Source of the DNA: Ignavibacteriae bacterium HGW-Ignavibacteriae-2
GTDB taxonomy: Bacteria > Bacteroidota > Ignavibacteria > Ignavibacteriales > Melioribacteraceae
Assembly: GCA_002839805.1 (NCBI GenBank)
Contig: PGYT01000001.1
Location: 155,530-219,529, forward strand
Direction of reading: 5' to 3'
Length of the DNA: 64,000 nucleotides
This document shows, piece after piece, positions 8,125 to 17,400 of this stretch; position 1 is the first letter of the stretch, and each line of letters begins with the position of its first letter. The notes under the pieces were generated by a model. The model searched no databases. It was given only the letters and a program-made list of their open reading frames with translations, and was not told the DNA's origin. The position numbers and the translations under genes were made by a program.

Positions 8125-10506
8125 CTAAGCTAATTTTTTTTCAACCCAATCTTTTAATTCTTCATCTGCTTCCAATTCATCATTTATAAGTTGCAGATAA
8201 TCCAAATTTTCTTTCTTGCATTTATTTACATATAAACGACTGAAGTTGTTCAGTTTGTTTTCGTCTATTTTATTCTCCTCAAACTTTTTCATTTCCAAAA
8301 TAAACTCTCGGAAATGTTCCTCGTGATGATGTCTGTAATGTTCAAAATCCATTTTCCCGTTCATCCAGACAAAATTCATCGGATAAGTACTTGGTCTGAA
8401 CATAACAAAGAACCAATGCCATACAAGTATAGCGAGAGATGCAAGAATTGCCTCGTAAAAGTGAATTGTTTCGCTAACTTTAATAAACCAAACTGGCGCG
8501 TAATCGGGCACAATTGTAGGGAACCATAAAATTAATCCTGTAATGCCCATTACAATTGTTCCCCAAACTAAAGCCCAATATTCCGCTTTCTCGGCATAAT
8601 CATAATGACCGAATAAAGGTTTCTTTTTAGATAGTCTTAGATAGTACATTATTGCCTGTATAGCAGTAACTACATCGCTCGAATTTGGTACAAAACTTTT
8701 AAGAACAAAACGACCGCGTTTTGTAAAGATTAGATAAAAAAGATGATAGAAAGAAAGAACAAGCATTACAACGCCGGAAGTTTTGTGTATAATTTGTCTT
8801 ATAGGCTCTGTCATACCCAATGAAAGAAGTCCGTTAGCCCACCAGCTGTTAGGATATTTTAAGGCAAAACCTGTTATTACTAAAACAAGAAAAGAAGTAA
8901 GTAGTATTAAATGCTGAACAACTTCATTTTTTGTGAATCTTGTAATAACCAATGCATGCGCGTGATCTCTCTGTTTTTTCTCCTTCATCTCGAAAATAAA
9001 TATTATCAGATTATGTAAGACCATCCCGCCTATTACAATCACTATAAGCCAGAAGTATACATTCTCTACAAGGGATTCCACTTTTGCGGCTTCTTCGTTT
9101 TGTGAAACATGCGAGTAACTTTTGGCGAATGTAGCGTTCGCGTCGGCATGACACTTTTTACATGTAGCTAAAACATTATTTGGATTTACGCTGGATTCAG
9201 GATGTTTTGATGGAAGTATTTTGTGAACGTTATGGCAATCGACACACATTGCCGCGTCTTTATCGCCGCGCATCACAGCCAAACCGTGATAACTATCCTG
9301 ATAATTTAATGCCTGCGCTCCGCCATTACCATTCAAAGTTAGTTGATGACATTGAATACAAGTTTGTTCCTGCATCTTTTTCATCTCAACTCTATCTTTT
9401 AACGAAATCCCTCCGATACTATGTTCAAGATGGCAATCACTACAAACCGGCGACAGACGGACACCCTTCTTCGCTTTAATCCAGTGTATGGATTCCAGAT
9501 ATTCGTTTGTTATTTGCTCGTGGCATTGCCCGCAAGTAGCAGGAATATTAAATGTACCAATTTTAGAATTAGGCTGTACCCGGCTCTTAATATCATGTGC
9601 GCCGTGACATGAGGAACAATTAGCTGCTTCGCCGCCTTTAGCCACTATTTTACCGTGAACCGAATTGACATATTGACTACTCGGTGATTTTACGGCAAAA
9701 TCATATTTATCTATTATTTTCGAGTCGTTATGGCATAGTCCGCATGTCTCAGCAAGATTTGCCGGGGATACTTTGCTTTGTGTATTTTTAACCTTTAATA
9801 TCGAATGTGAACCATGGCAATCCCAACATTGTGCCGCCTCATCAACTCCTTCGAGAAGAGAAATACCATGAATACTTTCGCGGTGTGTTTTCGCTATTTC
9901 TGAGTGACATAAATAACAATCAGCTTTTTGAAGTTTTGCAACATTATCAGGATGATTCTTCAAATTGTGCGAAATATAATTATGACAATCGGCGCAGTCT
10001 AATGCAGGATGAACCGATAAATTCAGTTTTTCTTTGTAGCTAGATCCTTCATGACAGTTATAACATGTATTATTCGACTCTTTTTTAGAATGATAAGGAT
10101 TTGCTAACACCACATTTGTATGACACGACGAACAATAATGTTTAACTTTATTTGTAATTTTACCCGGTGATTGGATTTCATGACTACCGTGGCATTTAAC
10201 ACAATCCGGTGGATTTTTAACTCTGTCTTTTAATCTGTGGTGTATATCATTATTTACCAAAACGGCATATTCTTCGTGACAAGTTTGACACGAAACTTTT
10301 TTAACGCCTTTTTCAACGTGATCTTCATCTTTCACATCAACGTGACAGTCTCCACATCCTATAGCATCATTATGAACAGATTTTTGAATTACATTTTCAT
10401 GGCAGTCGGAACAATCGAAACTCTGTGAGAATACATTAGTATTAATAAACAGATTAAAAATGCCAAATAGAGAGAAAAAAAGAAGAAGTCTGTTAAATTT
10501 CATCAT
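8125..10506 (-). CDS. 16-haem cytochrome c fused to a di-haem cytochrome b (CbcL-like)
   Basis: 793 aa. A signal peptide (to about residue 28) precedes 16 CxxCH motifs, the first at 32-36 and the last at 449-453, roughly one per 26 residues. A membrane cytochrome b module (about 483-705) follows, with probable haem-b ligands among H532, H574, H588, H682 and H697, of the FdnI/HydC type. The hydrophilic tail (about 710-793) is rich in His, Lys and Glu and likely cytoplasmic. The layout, multihaem c domain then b-type quinone-binding domain, is that of Geobacter CbcL, which has nine haems; this protein is longer. I infer a quinol:cytochrome oxidoreductase handing electrons to the periplasm. It is probably the third gene of the minus-strand group starting at 13755, with a 122-bp gap and no terminator seen between. 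Confidence 0.87.
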   Translation of the reverse strand: MMKFNRLLLFFSLFGIFNLFINTNVFSQSFDCSDCHENVIQKSVHNDAIGCGDCHVDVKDEDHVEKGVKKVSCQTCHEEYAVLVNNDIHHRLKDRVKNPPDCVKCHGSHEIQSPGKITNKVKHYCSSCHTNVVLANPYHSKKESNNTCYNCHEGSSYKEKLNLSVHPALDCADCHNYISHNLKNHPDNVAKLQKADCYLCHSEIAKTHRESIHGISLLEGVDEAAQCWDCHGSHSILKVKNTQSKVSPANLAETCGLCHNDSKIIDKYDFAVKSPSSQYVNSVHGKIVAKGGEAANCSSCHGAHDIKSRVQPNSKIGTFNIPATCGQCHEQITNEYLESIHWIKAKKGVRLSPVCSDCHLEHSIGGISLKDRVEMKKMQEQTCIQCHQLTLNGNGGAQALNYQDSYHGLAVMRGDKDAAMCVDCHNVHKILPSKHPESSVNPNNVLATCKKCHADANATFAKSYSHVSQNEEAAKVESLVENVYFWLIVIVIGGMVLHNLIIFIFEMKEKKQRDHAHALVITRFTKNEVVQHLILLTSFLVLVITGFALKYPNSWWANGLLSLGMTEPIRQIIHKTSGVVMLVLSFYHLFYLIFTKRGRFVLKSFVPNSSDVVTAIQAIMYYLRLSKKKPLFGHYDYAEKAEYWALVWGTIVMGITGLILWFPTIVPDYAPVWFIKVSETIHFYEAILASLAILVWHWFFVMFRPSTYPMNFVWMNGKMDFEHYRHHHEEHFREFILEMKKFEENKIDENKLNNFSRLYVNKCKKENLDYLQLINDELEADEELKDWVEKKLA

Positions 10507-10628
10507 GTAAAAGTCCTTTGATTATTATACACAATAGAATATTACTTACAGCACAAAAAATATTACCGGGATTAATCCAGCTGAATAATATCTATTAACT
10601 TTCCGGTGATATAAAATTTTCATTTATA

Positions 10629-11522
10629 TTAATTATATAAAAACAACATCGCTATCATTATCATCAGCACAAGACTCAATCCGATAAACAGAGCCGAAAA
10701 ACCAAAAATACGTGCAATTCTCAAAAATTTAGGACGCGGAGCTTCCACAATCATTTCTTCCAATTTGCCTGACTTTAACAATTCTTCGTACTGTCTTGGT
10801 CTGTCTTCTTTAAATTCTTCCAACTCAACGCAACCAGTAAAAATTACAGTGTCCATTGGAAATTTATCGGGCCTGAAATGTGTATTAAAAAAGTGAACTG
10901 TAAAAATAAATCCAGTAGCCAATAGTGCTTCATCACTATGGATTATGGAAGCAACGTTAATAAACCAACCAGGCAAACCTAAACTTGTAAAAAATTCGGG
11001 AAACCATAAAATCAATCCGCTGAATCCTATAATAGCCACACCCCAAAAAACCGCAAAATAATCGAACTTTTCCCAATATGTCCATCTACCATATTTTGGT
11101 CTGGGTCCGCGGCCAAAAAACCATTTCATCGTTTGAACAAATTCTGTTAAATCCCGTAATTGCGGAACCATAGAATTTTCACCAGAAAGCATATATTTAA
11201 GCGGTCGTTTTTCCAACTTAATTTTTTTTATAAGGTAAAACAGATGCAATCCGAAATAGGCGAATGTTACTACTGCTGCCATTCGGTGTAATATTCCGGT
11301 TACCTGATATCCGCCCAAAATTTTTGAAAGTGTTTGAAATATTCCTATTCCGGAAAACTTAATAATCATTCCAGTTAAAGCTAACGTCAAAAAACTGACA
11401 ATTACCATAACATGCAATAAACGAGTGTACGCGTCAAATCTTTGAATATATACTTTTTTCACCGGTGCTGTATTTTCTTCTTCTAATTTATTAGTTTCAA
11501 CCGAATCGTTAGTTTGATCCAT
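10629..11522 (-). CDS. Di-haem cytochrome b membrane subunit (FdnI/HydC type)
   Basis: 297 aa from the ATG at 11522, preceded by an AAGGA ribosome site; a longer TTG start at 11555 lacks this support. About five membrane helices are visible: four around 35-55, 75-98, 155-175 and 195-215, and a C-terminal one at about 270-295. Probable haem-b ligands are H37, H79, H93, H195 and H210. The sequence is clearly related to the cytochrome b half of the 16-haem fusion, sharing WFP after helix three, IIH or TIH, and HFRP or MFRP patterns. It overlaps the end of the 23-haem gene by 14 bp, so the two are translationally coupled and probably form a two-subunit version of the fusion protein. Menaquinol is the expected electron donor. 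Confidence 0.88.
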   Translation of the reverse strand: MDQTNDSVETNKLEEENTAPVKKVYIQRFDAYTRLLHVMVIVSFLTLALTGMIIKFSGIGIFQTLSKILGGYQVTGILHRMAAVVTFAYFGLHLFYLIKKIKLEKRPLKYMLSGENSMVPQLRDLTEFVQTMKWFFGRGPRPKYGRWTYWEKFDYFAVFWGVAIIGFSGLILWFPEFFTSLGLPGWFINVASIIHSDEALLATGFIFTVHFFNTHFRPDKFPMDTVIFTGCVELEEFKEDRPRQYEELLKSGKLEEMIVEAPRPKFLRIARIFGFSALFIGLSLVLMIMIAMLFLYN

Positions 11523-13755
11523 GCTTTTTCCTTTTCTGTTTTTTCTTTTCTGCAAGGGCTCGAGGCAGCCACAACAATGTGTGTAATCCGAAAAATGAGA
11601 ATGTACTGACTAACAATATTGTCATCGCCCAAAAAGTGTAAAACAATATTGGATATTTTTCTTTATCGTGATGGGTTGCATGAGTTAAATATCCTACGAA
11701 CATTTTATTAGAATTGGGATGACAGGATTTGCAAGTTTCAACAATATTATTTCGGCTTAATTTTGACGCTGGGTTATACGTTGGCAATATATCGTGTGAA
11801 CCATGACAATCCTGACATTTAGCCACTGCGCCCGACCCTAACTTCGATACTTTTCCGTGAAAAGTATCAAAATAAGTTTCGGTAACATCTTTGTGGCATT
11901 TGCCGCACTGATTCATTATTTGTTCTTTAAATCCCGGTACATCTATTCTTACAATTGTGTGCGATTCGTGACAACTTGAGCAGTTGGGCAATTTTTTATC
12001 CGTTTTAGTCACTTCAGCACTGTGAACGCTATGTCTGAATTTTTCATAAATACCTAAATGACAAGTCGCGCAAGTTTCAGCAATATTTTGGTCACTTACA
12101 GAAGAAAGAGGGTCCGAGGCCGGCAATTCTAAATGACTTGTATGACAATCGATGCAGGTGGCGGTTACAGTAAGGCCGCTTTCCAATAATCCTTTTCCAT
12201 GCACACTGGTGGCGTAATTCTTCATAATTTCACTATCGCTGCTGGATGAGGAAACATTTTTATCCCCTTCGTGTTTATGGCATTTAGCGCATAACTTAGG
12301 GATATTTGTTCTAAATGTTATTGAGGTTACATCCTTTTTTGACTGGGTATTATGAGTGCCATGGCAATCAGTACAATACGGCGCGTTTTCTTTTCCACTG
12401 TTGAATAAAGTACCGTGAATGCTTGAGTTATAATTATCCACATGCTCTGCGTGGCAGGAAGAACAATCAACTTTCCCGGAATTTAAACAAATCGGATTGT
12501 TTTTATCGTTTACATTTGTATGGCATTTAACACAAGAATTGTCTTTATGAACAGAATTATTAAATCCTTTAATATCAACATGCAGAGATATTTTTTTCCC
12601 GTTTACAGTCTTAAAGATATTTTCTTTTTCGTGACACGAAATGCAAAGTTTATCCGTAAAATTGGTATCGTAAAAAACCCTTCTAACCTTGTGGGGCTGA
12701 TGGCAATCAATACACGCGGGTATTCTATTCGGCTGCTGTTCCCATAATTTACCATCAATAACTTTTATATGAACTTTTTCAATTTGCACATGGCATTGTG
12801 TACATGTTTTAGGAATATTTTTTCGGTTAATTGATGAATTTGGGTCTTCATGAGGAAGTATATTATGTGAAAAATGACAATCTGTGCAAACTGCCGAAAC
12901 TATCAAACCTCTCTTAAATAGTCCATCGCCATGGATCGATTCAGAATAATCTTCCAATATGTGTCTCTGACTAATGGATTTTAATTCTGAAATTTTTGTG
13001 CCGTCTTTATGGCAATCGCCGCACAAAGAAGGAATATTCATCTTATAAGTTTTGGAATTCGGATTTTTTGATGATTCTATTTTATGAGAATTATGACATG
13101 TAATACAATTTGGCGCAAGCGCCTTTCCTTTAGTAAGCGCCTTCCCATGCAAACTACTTTCAAAATTTTTTACAGCATTTTCATGACAGTCCAAACATAA
13201 ATCGTGTAATTCTCCCTCGCTGAATTTGGACTTTGTTATCGAGTGAGCAGAATTACCGTGGCAATCTACACAAGATGGAGCTTTTTCACCGGCTTTAAAT
13301 TTTTCGTAATGGATGCTTTGAGTATAACCTTTTACCGCTTGGTCTTTGTGACATGTAATGCAAAAATCGGGACCTTGTTTAATAAGTGTGGATGACTTTT
13401 GGATAGAATGTTTGGAATGACAGCTGAAACAAGTAACATTTTTCTTATTATGTATACTTTTTTCATAATCTTCTGTGTCGTGACAATTGCTGCATTCAAC
13501 TTTATAAATCATTTCCCCTTTACGATGCGGCAATTCATCGGGCTCAAAATCTTCATGGCAGTCGTTACATGAAAGTTCAGAATGTATTGATTTGTTAAAA
13601 TGTTCACTCGATATATATAATGATACTTCCTTACCTTTTCTTTCGGTTACAAGAGTGTTATCAGAATGACAATCCAGACACTCCTGGTTTTGAGCCGAAA
13701 CGTCCAACACAATTAAAGAAACGGAAATAAAAGTAAAAAGTACAAATTTTTTCAT
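11509..13755 (-). CDS. 23-haem c-type cytochrome with C-terminal membrane anchor
   Basis: 748 aa. A signal peptide ends near VSAQ (residue 22). I count 23 CxxCH motifs between residue 26 and about 680, roughly one per 30 residues. A C-terminal helix (about 700-725) followed by a Lys/Arg-rich tail anchors it in the inner membrane with the haems outside. A unit of about 50 residues recurs at least five times: S-[IV/L]-H-G, a glycine-rich stretch, CxDCH-xSH, a P/N-rich linker, NIP or NIxETC, then xxCH. This indicates growth by internal duplication. No enzymatic motif was recognised, so I read it as a periplasm-spanning electron wire paired with the cytochrome b encoded by the overlapping next gene. 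Confidence 0.88.
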   Translation of the reverse strand: MKKFVLFTFISVSLIVLDVSAQNQECLDCHSDNTLVTERKGKEVSLYISSEHFNKSIHSELSCNDCHEDFEPDELPHRKGEMIYKVECSNCHDTEDYEKSIHNKKNVTCFSCHSKHSIQKSSTLIKQGPDFCITCHKDQAVKGYTQSIHYEKFKAGEKAPSCVDCHGNSAHSITKSKFSEGELHDLCLDCHENAVKNFESSLHGKALTKGKALAPNCITCHNSHKIESSKNPNSKTYKMNIPSLCGDCHKDGTKISELKSISQRHILEDYSESIHGDGLFKRGLIVSAVCTDCHFSHNILPHEDPNSSINRKNIPKTCTQCHVQIEKVHIKVIDGKLWEQQPNRIPACIDCHQPHKVRRVFYDTNFTDKLCISCHEKENIFKTVNGKKISLHVDIKGFNNSVHKDNSCVKCHTNVNDKNNPICLNSGKVDCSSCHAEHVDNYNSSIHGTLFNSGKENAPYCTDCHGTHNTQSKKDVTSITFRTNIPKLCAKCHKHEGDKNVSSSSSDSEIMKNYATSVHGKGLLESGLTVTATCIDCHTSHLELPASDPLSSVSDQNIAETCATCHLGIYEKFRHSVHSAEVTKTDKKLPNCSSCHESHTIVRIDVPGFKEQIMNQCGKCHKDVTETYFDTFHGKVSKLGSGAVAKCQDCHGSHDILPTYNPASKLSRNNIVETCKSCHPNSNKMFVGYLTHATHHDKEKYPILFYTFWAMTILLVSTFSFFGLHTLLWLPRALAEKKKQKRKKHGSN

Positions 13756-13808
13756 TCTTGAATCTTATATTTAATGATATAATGGCTTTTTATCTTTTAT
13801 TATTTCAT

Positions 13809-13824
13809 ACAAATTGTTTGCCAA
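13809..13824 (-). promoter_or_regulatory. Imperfect sigma-54-like element upstream of the 23-haem gene
   Basis: Read on the minus strand this is TTGGCAAACAATTTGTA. The -24 half (TTGGCA) is perfect and the spacing is right, but the -12 half is TTTGT rather than TTGC. It lies 54 bp before the ATG. The changed -12 GC is a serious weakness. I list it because a sigma-54 regulator is encoded in the same locus. Confidence 0.25.
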
Positions 13825-13983
13825 AAGATCTATTCGAAAATAGCTGATAAAGTAGGCTATTTAAGTACTTTTGTCAATTTTGATTATTTTGTTGTATTTA
13901 TTCCAAACTTTAGGAAACATTGAAAAAGAATATATCAGAAATAGATGAGTGAAAACAGAATAAAAGAGTTCTATATCTTTTAA

Positions 13984-14014
13984 CAAAATTATAGAGAATA
14001 GGTTTAATTGTCAA
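13984..14014 (-). promoter_or_regulatory. Possible promoter of the 23-haem operon
   Basis: On the minus strand, TTGAC then TAATTTTG with 20 bp between TTG and TA fits the TTTG-N19-20-TAnnTTTG pattern of Bacteroidetes promoters. It would give a leader of roughly 220 nt. Confidence 0.3.
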
Positions 14015-14098
14015 CTAATAATATTTATTGATTTTGTCTATTATTCAGTTTATTACTATAAGGACTTAAAAAACGATTGAGTAAACACAAAACTATAA

Positions 14099-14123
14099 TT
14101 CCCCGGTCTATTCAACCGGGGAA
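14099..14123 (-). terminator. Hairpin downstream of the RsbR-N-like gene
   Basis: A perfect 9-bp GC-rich stem, TTCCCCGGT (14099-14107) and ACCGGGGAA (14115-14123), has a 7-nt loop and lies 31 bp after the stop codon. The U-tract on the minus strand is poor (AATTATAGTTTT), so termination strength is uncertain. Confidence 0.6.
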
Positions 14124-14153
14124 AATAACTTATATAATAAAAGTTGAGACGAA

Positions 14154-14702
14154 TTAATATACGTGCCTCCAGATAATGTCGTCATTATCCAGATCATCTT
14201 CATCCAAAGATCCTTTGAACATTAAGTTATCCAATTCGCCTGAGCTGAATTTATTTGAATTTTCAAGCTTTTCTATCATAGCGCTGTTATATCCGCGTAT
14301 AATATAAAAATTACCCAAATCAAAGAAATTACCTAGAGTACAAATCAAATTTACAGCCTCAGCGGAGCCGAGTTCCTTAGTAAACTCAATATCATCATTA
14401 ATTTCCTTGAATAATACCTTTTTATCTAAAAAGAACGCATAGTTAATTTCAGTAAGGGCAAAACCTTCTTTAAATCTTTTTGCGCCTAAACCTTCAAAAT
14501 ATTGTTCCGCTGTTGCGTTGGAAGCGCCACTTTCGAACCATTCAATTAGGTTTTTATAAACGGCATTATTCCTTTTTTTTAATTCCTCTTCAGATAAATT
14601 TTTGTAATGATCCATAAAATCTAAATGAAGAATTTCTTTTGACCAATTTTCAGCGAGGTTGGGAATCCGGGATTTTATAAATGAAATAACTTTATCTTGC
14701 AT
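14154..14702 (-). CDS. Stand-alone RsbR N-terminal-like sensor protein
   Basis: 182 aa from the ATG at 14702, which has a textbook GGAGGT ribosome site 6 nt upstream; the TTG at 14714 is rejected. The helical pattern of residues 5-130 (LAENWSKEIL, YKNLIEWFESG, RFKEGFALTEI) resembles the N-terminal domain of RsbR-family co-antagonists (RsbRD_N), a globin-like sensory fold. The usual C-terminal STAS domain is missing; an acidic tail (about 150-175) replaces it. No haem ligand can be assigned. It sits 84 bp downstream of the acyl ligase fusion and may share its transcript. Family assignment is by eye, and no function is claimed beyond likely sensing or protein binding. Confidence 0.6.
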   Translation of the reverse strand: MQDKVISFIKSRIPNLAENWSKEILHLDFMDHYKNLSEEELKKRNNAVYKNLIEWFESGASNATAEQYFEGLGAKRFKEGFALTEINYAFFLDKKVLFKEINDDIEFTKELGSAEAVNLICTLGNFFDLGNFYIIRGYNSAMIEKLENSNKFSSGELDNLMFKGSLDEDDLDNDDIIWRHVY

Positions 14703-14786
14703 ATCCACCTCCAATAATTTGTTATTAACAATTTTTACAAAAAATGACTCAAAAATAATAGGAAAATTATAATCTATTTTCCGTTA

Positions 14787-17255
14787 TTATACATAATTTT
14801 TCTGAGCCTCTTTATTGACCAAATCAAAAACAGTGTCAGTCAAACTTTCGTAAGTATGATCACCCGGGTAAACAGGGTCTAAAAATTTAATCCGAATTTT
14901 CTTAAATGGTCGTGGAATTAAACTTCCCTTTGGTAATGCTTCAAACGCACCTCTTATTGAAACAGGAATAATAGGAATATTAAGTTCTCGGCTCAAAATA
15001 GCAAAAGTTTTTTTGTATTGACCAAGATTTCCATTTGTTGTTCTGGTTCCTTCGGGGAAAATTATAATATTTTTTCCTTTTTTCAACACTTCCGCCATTT
15101 TTTGCAACGATTGTTTCAACTCTTTATTTATATCCATCACTATAACATTATGTTTATTCGCCATAAATTTAAGAAACCAATTGCTAACATGTTTTTCTTT
15201 CGCATAGAAATACGTATTCCGGAATAATCTATCTTTTAACGAAACACTGACAAACAAACCGTCAAAAAAACTTTGATGGTTTGGAGCAATGATAAGCGGA
15301 CCATCGGGCAGTTTTTTATTTCCTTCAATTTTAAGACGGAAATAAACTTTAAGAAAAAGTTTTGATAAAAACTTAAGCATAGAATATGTATACCAGCTCT
15401 TAGGTAATGTTAGATTAATTTTCTCTTTAAAAATCTCTCCCCAATTAATTTCTTCTACATCCATTTTTGTTTTGGTTTGTTCAATATGTTCGGCTAATTT
15501 TTCAACAGTTGGGTATTTGGAAAAATACTCGTCTTTAAAAGCTGTTCCAAAAGTATTGTTCAAAAAGACCTGCAGCGTAACTTTATCCAATGAATCCAGA
15601 CTTAAGTCAATTTCCAAATGATCCGAGGGATGAATTACAATGTTTTTAAGTTCTTTTAAAAAATTCTTAAGTATCTGATACTCTTCGGAATCCGGTTCGT
15701 GTTCTGCTTCTGTTTTCTCTTTATCATGTTTAAGAACAAGTTCAGGAAGCATAAATCTTTTTAATTTACTTAATCTAGTACGAGGAAGAGCCTCGTTTAC
15801 AAGAGTAAAATCGGCGATTTTTTTGTAGGGCGAAACTTTCCCGTTATAATTATCAACTACTTGCCATTTGAAAGCTTCTTCCAAATTGGGAATACTTAAA
15901 TTATGGATCGCTGCAAAATCGGGAAAAATAACAGCGTGCAGACGGTCTTCTCTCATAAATACACCCGCTTCGGAAACCAATTCGTAATCGCTTAATTTAG
16001 TCTCAATTTCTTCCGGATTAATATTCTTACCATTTGAAAGAATAATTATTTCTTTTTTTCTGCCTGTAATAAATAGAAATCCTTCATCGTCAAAATAACC
16101 TAAATCACCGGTATGCAGCCAACCGTCTATTAAAATTGCGTTGGTTTCTTCAGGCCGATTAAAATATCCTTTCATGATATTGGGACCTTTCGCGCAAACT
16201 TCCCCATCCATAATTTTCGCTTCCGTTCCGGGAAGTATTTCGCCTGGCGAGCCGACTTTTACCCTGCCTGGACGAGTAAAAGTAATCATAGGCGCAGCTT
16301 CGGTCATACCAAAACCCTCTAAAATTTCGAAGCCAAGAGTTTTGAAATCGCGTGCAACATTTTCATCTAATTTAGCACCACCGCATATCATATCCTTAAC
16401 ATGTCCACCAAAACGTTCATGTACTTTCTTAAATATTTTTTTTGAAAACGCAGGTGAGTCGATTTTTTCGGCAAGACTAAATAAAGTTTTCGCCACAAAA
16501 CTTTTGTTGATTTTATCTTTAATTCCTTTACGAATCATTGCGTATAATCGAGGTACACCTAAAACTAGTGTAATTTTATTATCCTGGAGAGTTTTAATAA
16601 TATCTTCCCCCGACATTGAGGGTGACAAAGCCATAGTCCCGCCTGCGTAAAGCGGAGCCACAATTGTCCCTATCAGTGGGAAAATATGATGCAATGGAAG
16701 CAATACCAATATTCTATCATCTGCCGTATAAATAGGGATATCCCGGGCGACCGAATAAAGGTTCGAGAGAATATTCTGATACGTTAACATAACTCCTTTT
16801 GGACTTCCGGTAGTGCCGGAAGTATAAATTATTAATGCTGTATCATCCATATTAAATTCGGGGAATGTAATGTTTGCTTCATCAGCGGCACTCTCCTTTA
16901 TATTATCCATCAACATAATAACCGGATTGTAACCTGCTATTTCAACTGCTTTTTCCAAAACAGCTTTTGATTCTTCCGATGTAAATATTATTTCCGGTCG
17001 ACAGTCGGATAAAATATATGCTACCTCATCGGAAGTTGACATATAATCAATAGGAACAACTATAGAAGAATTGACCCATCCGGAGTATAACGCATAAATC
17101 CATTCGGGTCTGTTGCCGCAGAAAATCGCTATTTTTTCCGCTTTAATGTCTGAAGTTAAAGAAGAATAGTTATTAATTTCGGTCAATAATTTTTTATAAC
17201 TGATTATTTGCTGACCATTTACTATTGCAGTTTTATTATGATCTTTTAAGAACAC
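14787..17255 (-). CDS. Acyl-AMP ligase / acyl carrier / PlsC acyltransferase fusion
   Basis: 822 aa in three modules. The ANL adenylation domain (about 1-510) has the AMP-binding loop YTSGTTGSPKG (144-154), GFGMTEAAP (314-322), HTGDLG (381-386) and a C-terminal catalytic lysine region around 497-500. An acyl-carrier-like domain (about 525-595) has a phosphopantetheine site at S555 (LDSLDKV). A PlsC-type domain (about 635-822) has the HX4D motif at H660-D665 (NHQSFFD) and FPEGTR (733-738). It probably activates a fatty acid, holds it on its own carrier arm, and transfers it to a lysophospholipid or glycerolipid. This resembles E. coli Aas, but with the module order reversed and a carrier domain added. 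No membrane helix is evident. The upstream neighbour is divergent, so it has its own promoter. Confidence 0.9.
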   Translation of the reverse strand: MFLKDHNKTAIVNGQQIISYKKLLTEINNYSSLTSDIKAEKIAIFCGNRPEWIYALYSGWVNSSIVVPIDYMSTSDEVAYILSDCRPEIIFTSEESKAVLEKAVEIAGYNPVIMLMDNIKESAADEANITFPEFNMDDTALIIYTSGTTGSPKGVMLTYQNILSNLYSVARDIPIYTADDRILVLLPLHHIFPLIGTIVAPLYAGGTMALSPSMSGEDIIKTLQDNKITLVLGVPRLYAMIRKGIKDKINKSFVAKTLFSLAEKIDSPAFSKKIFKKVHERFGGHVKDMICGGAKLDENVARDFKTLGFEILEGFGMTEAAPMITFTRPGRVKVGSPGEILPGTEAKIMDGEVCAKGPNIMKGYFNRPEETNAILIDGWLHTGDLGYFDDEGFLFITGRKKEIIILSNGKNINPEEIETKLSDYELVSEAGVFMREDRLHAVIFPDFAAIHNLSIPNLEEAFKWQVVDNYNGKVSPYKKIADFTLVNEALPRTRLSKLKRFMLPELVLKHDKEKTEAEHEPDSEEYQILKNFLKELKNIVIHPSDHLEIDLSLDSLDKVTLQVFLNNTFGTAFKDEYFSKYPTVEKLAEHIEQTKTKMDVEEINWGEIFKEKINLTLPKSWYTYSMLKFLSKLFLKVYFRLKIEGNKKLPDGPLIIAPNHQSFFDGLFVSVSLKDRLFRNTYFYAKEKHVSNWFLKFMANKHNVIVMDINKELKQSLQKMAEVLKKGKNIIIFPEGTRTTNGNLGQYKKTFAILSRELNIPIIPVSIRGAFEALPKGSLIPRPFKKIRIKFLDPVYPGDHTYESLTDTVFDLVNKEAQKNYV

Positions 17256-17400
17256 GTCTCACTCATTTATTGTTAATAAAGACACTAAATTTTATACAAA
17301 AAAAACATGAAATAAAAGTGAAATTATTCAGATATAATTGTCCTTATGGAATTAGAATATTTTTATTATTTTTAAACTTCTCATCATAAGCTAAAAAACC

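Larger units (their letters stand above)
13756..14098. other. Intergenic control region upstream of the 23-haem operon
   Basis: About 340 bp without a coding frame. It holds a possible housekeeping promoter (13984-14014) and an imperfect sigma-54-like element (13809-13824), both on the minus strand. Otherwise it is AT-rich with no repeats recognised. Confidence 0.5.

Noticed and set aside
16141..16650. 169-codon open frame on the plus strand
   Set aside because: It lies wholly antisense within the acyl ligase gene, whose motifs are intact. Composition follows the mirrored codons.
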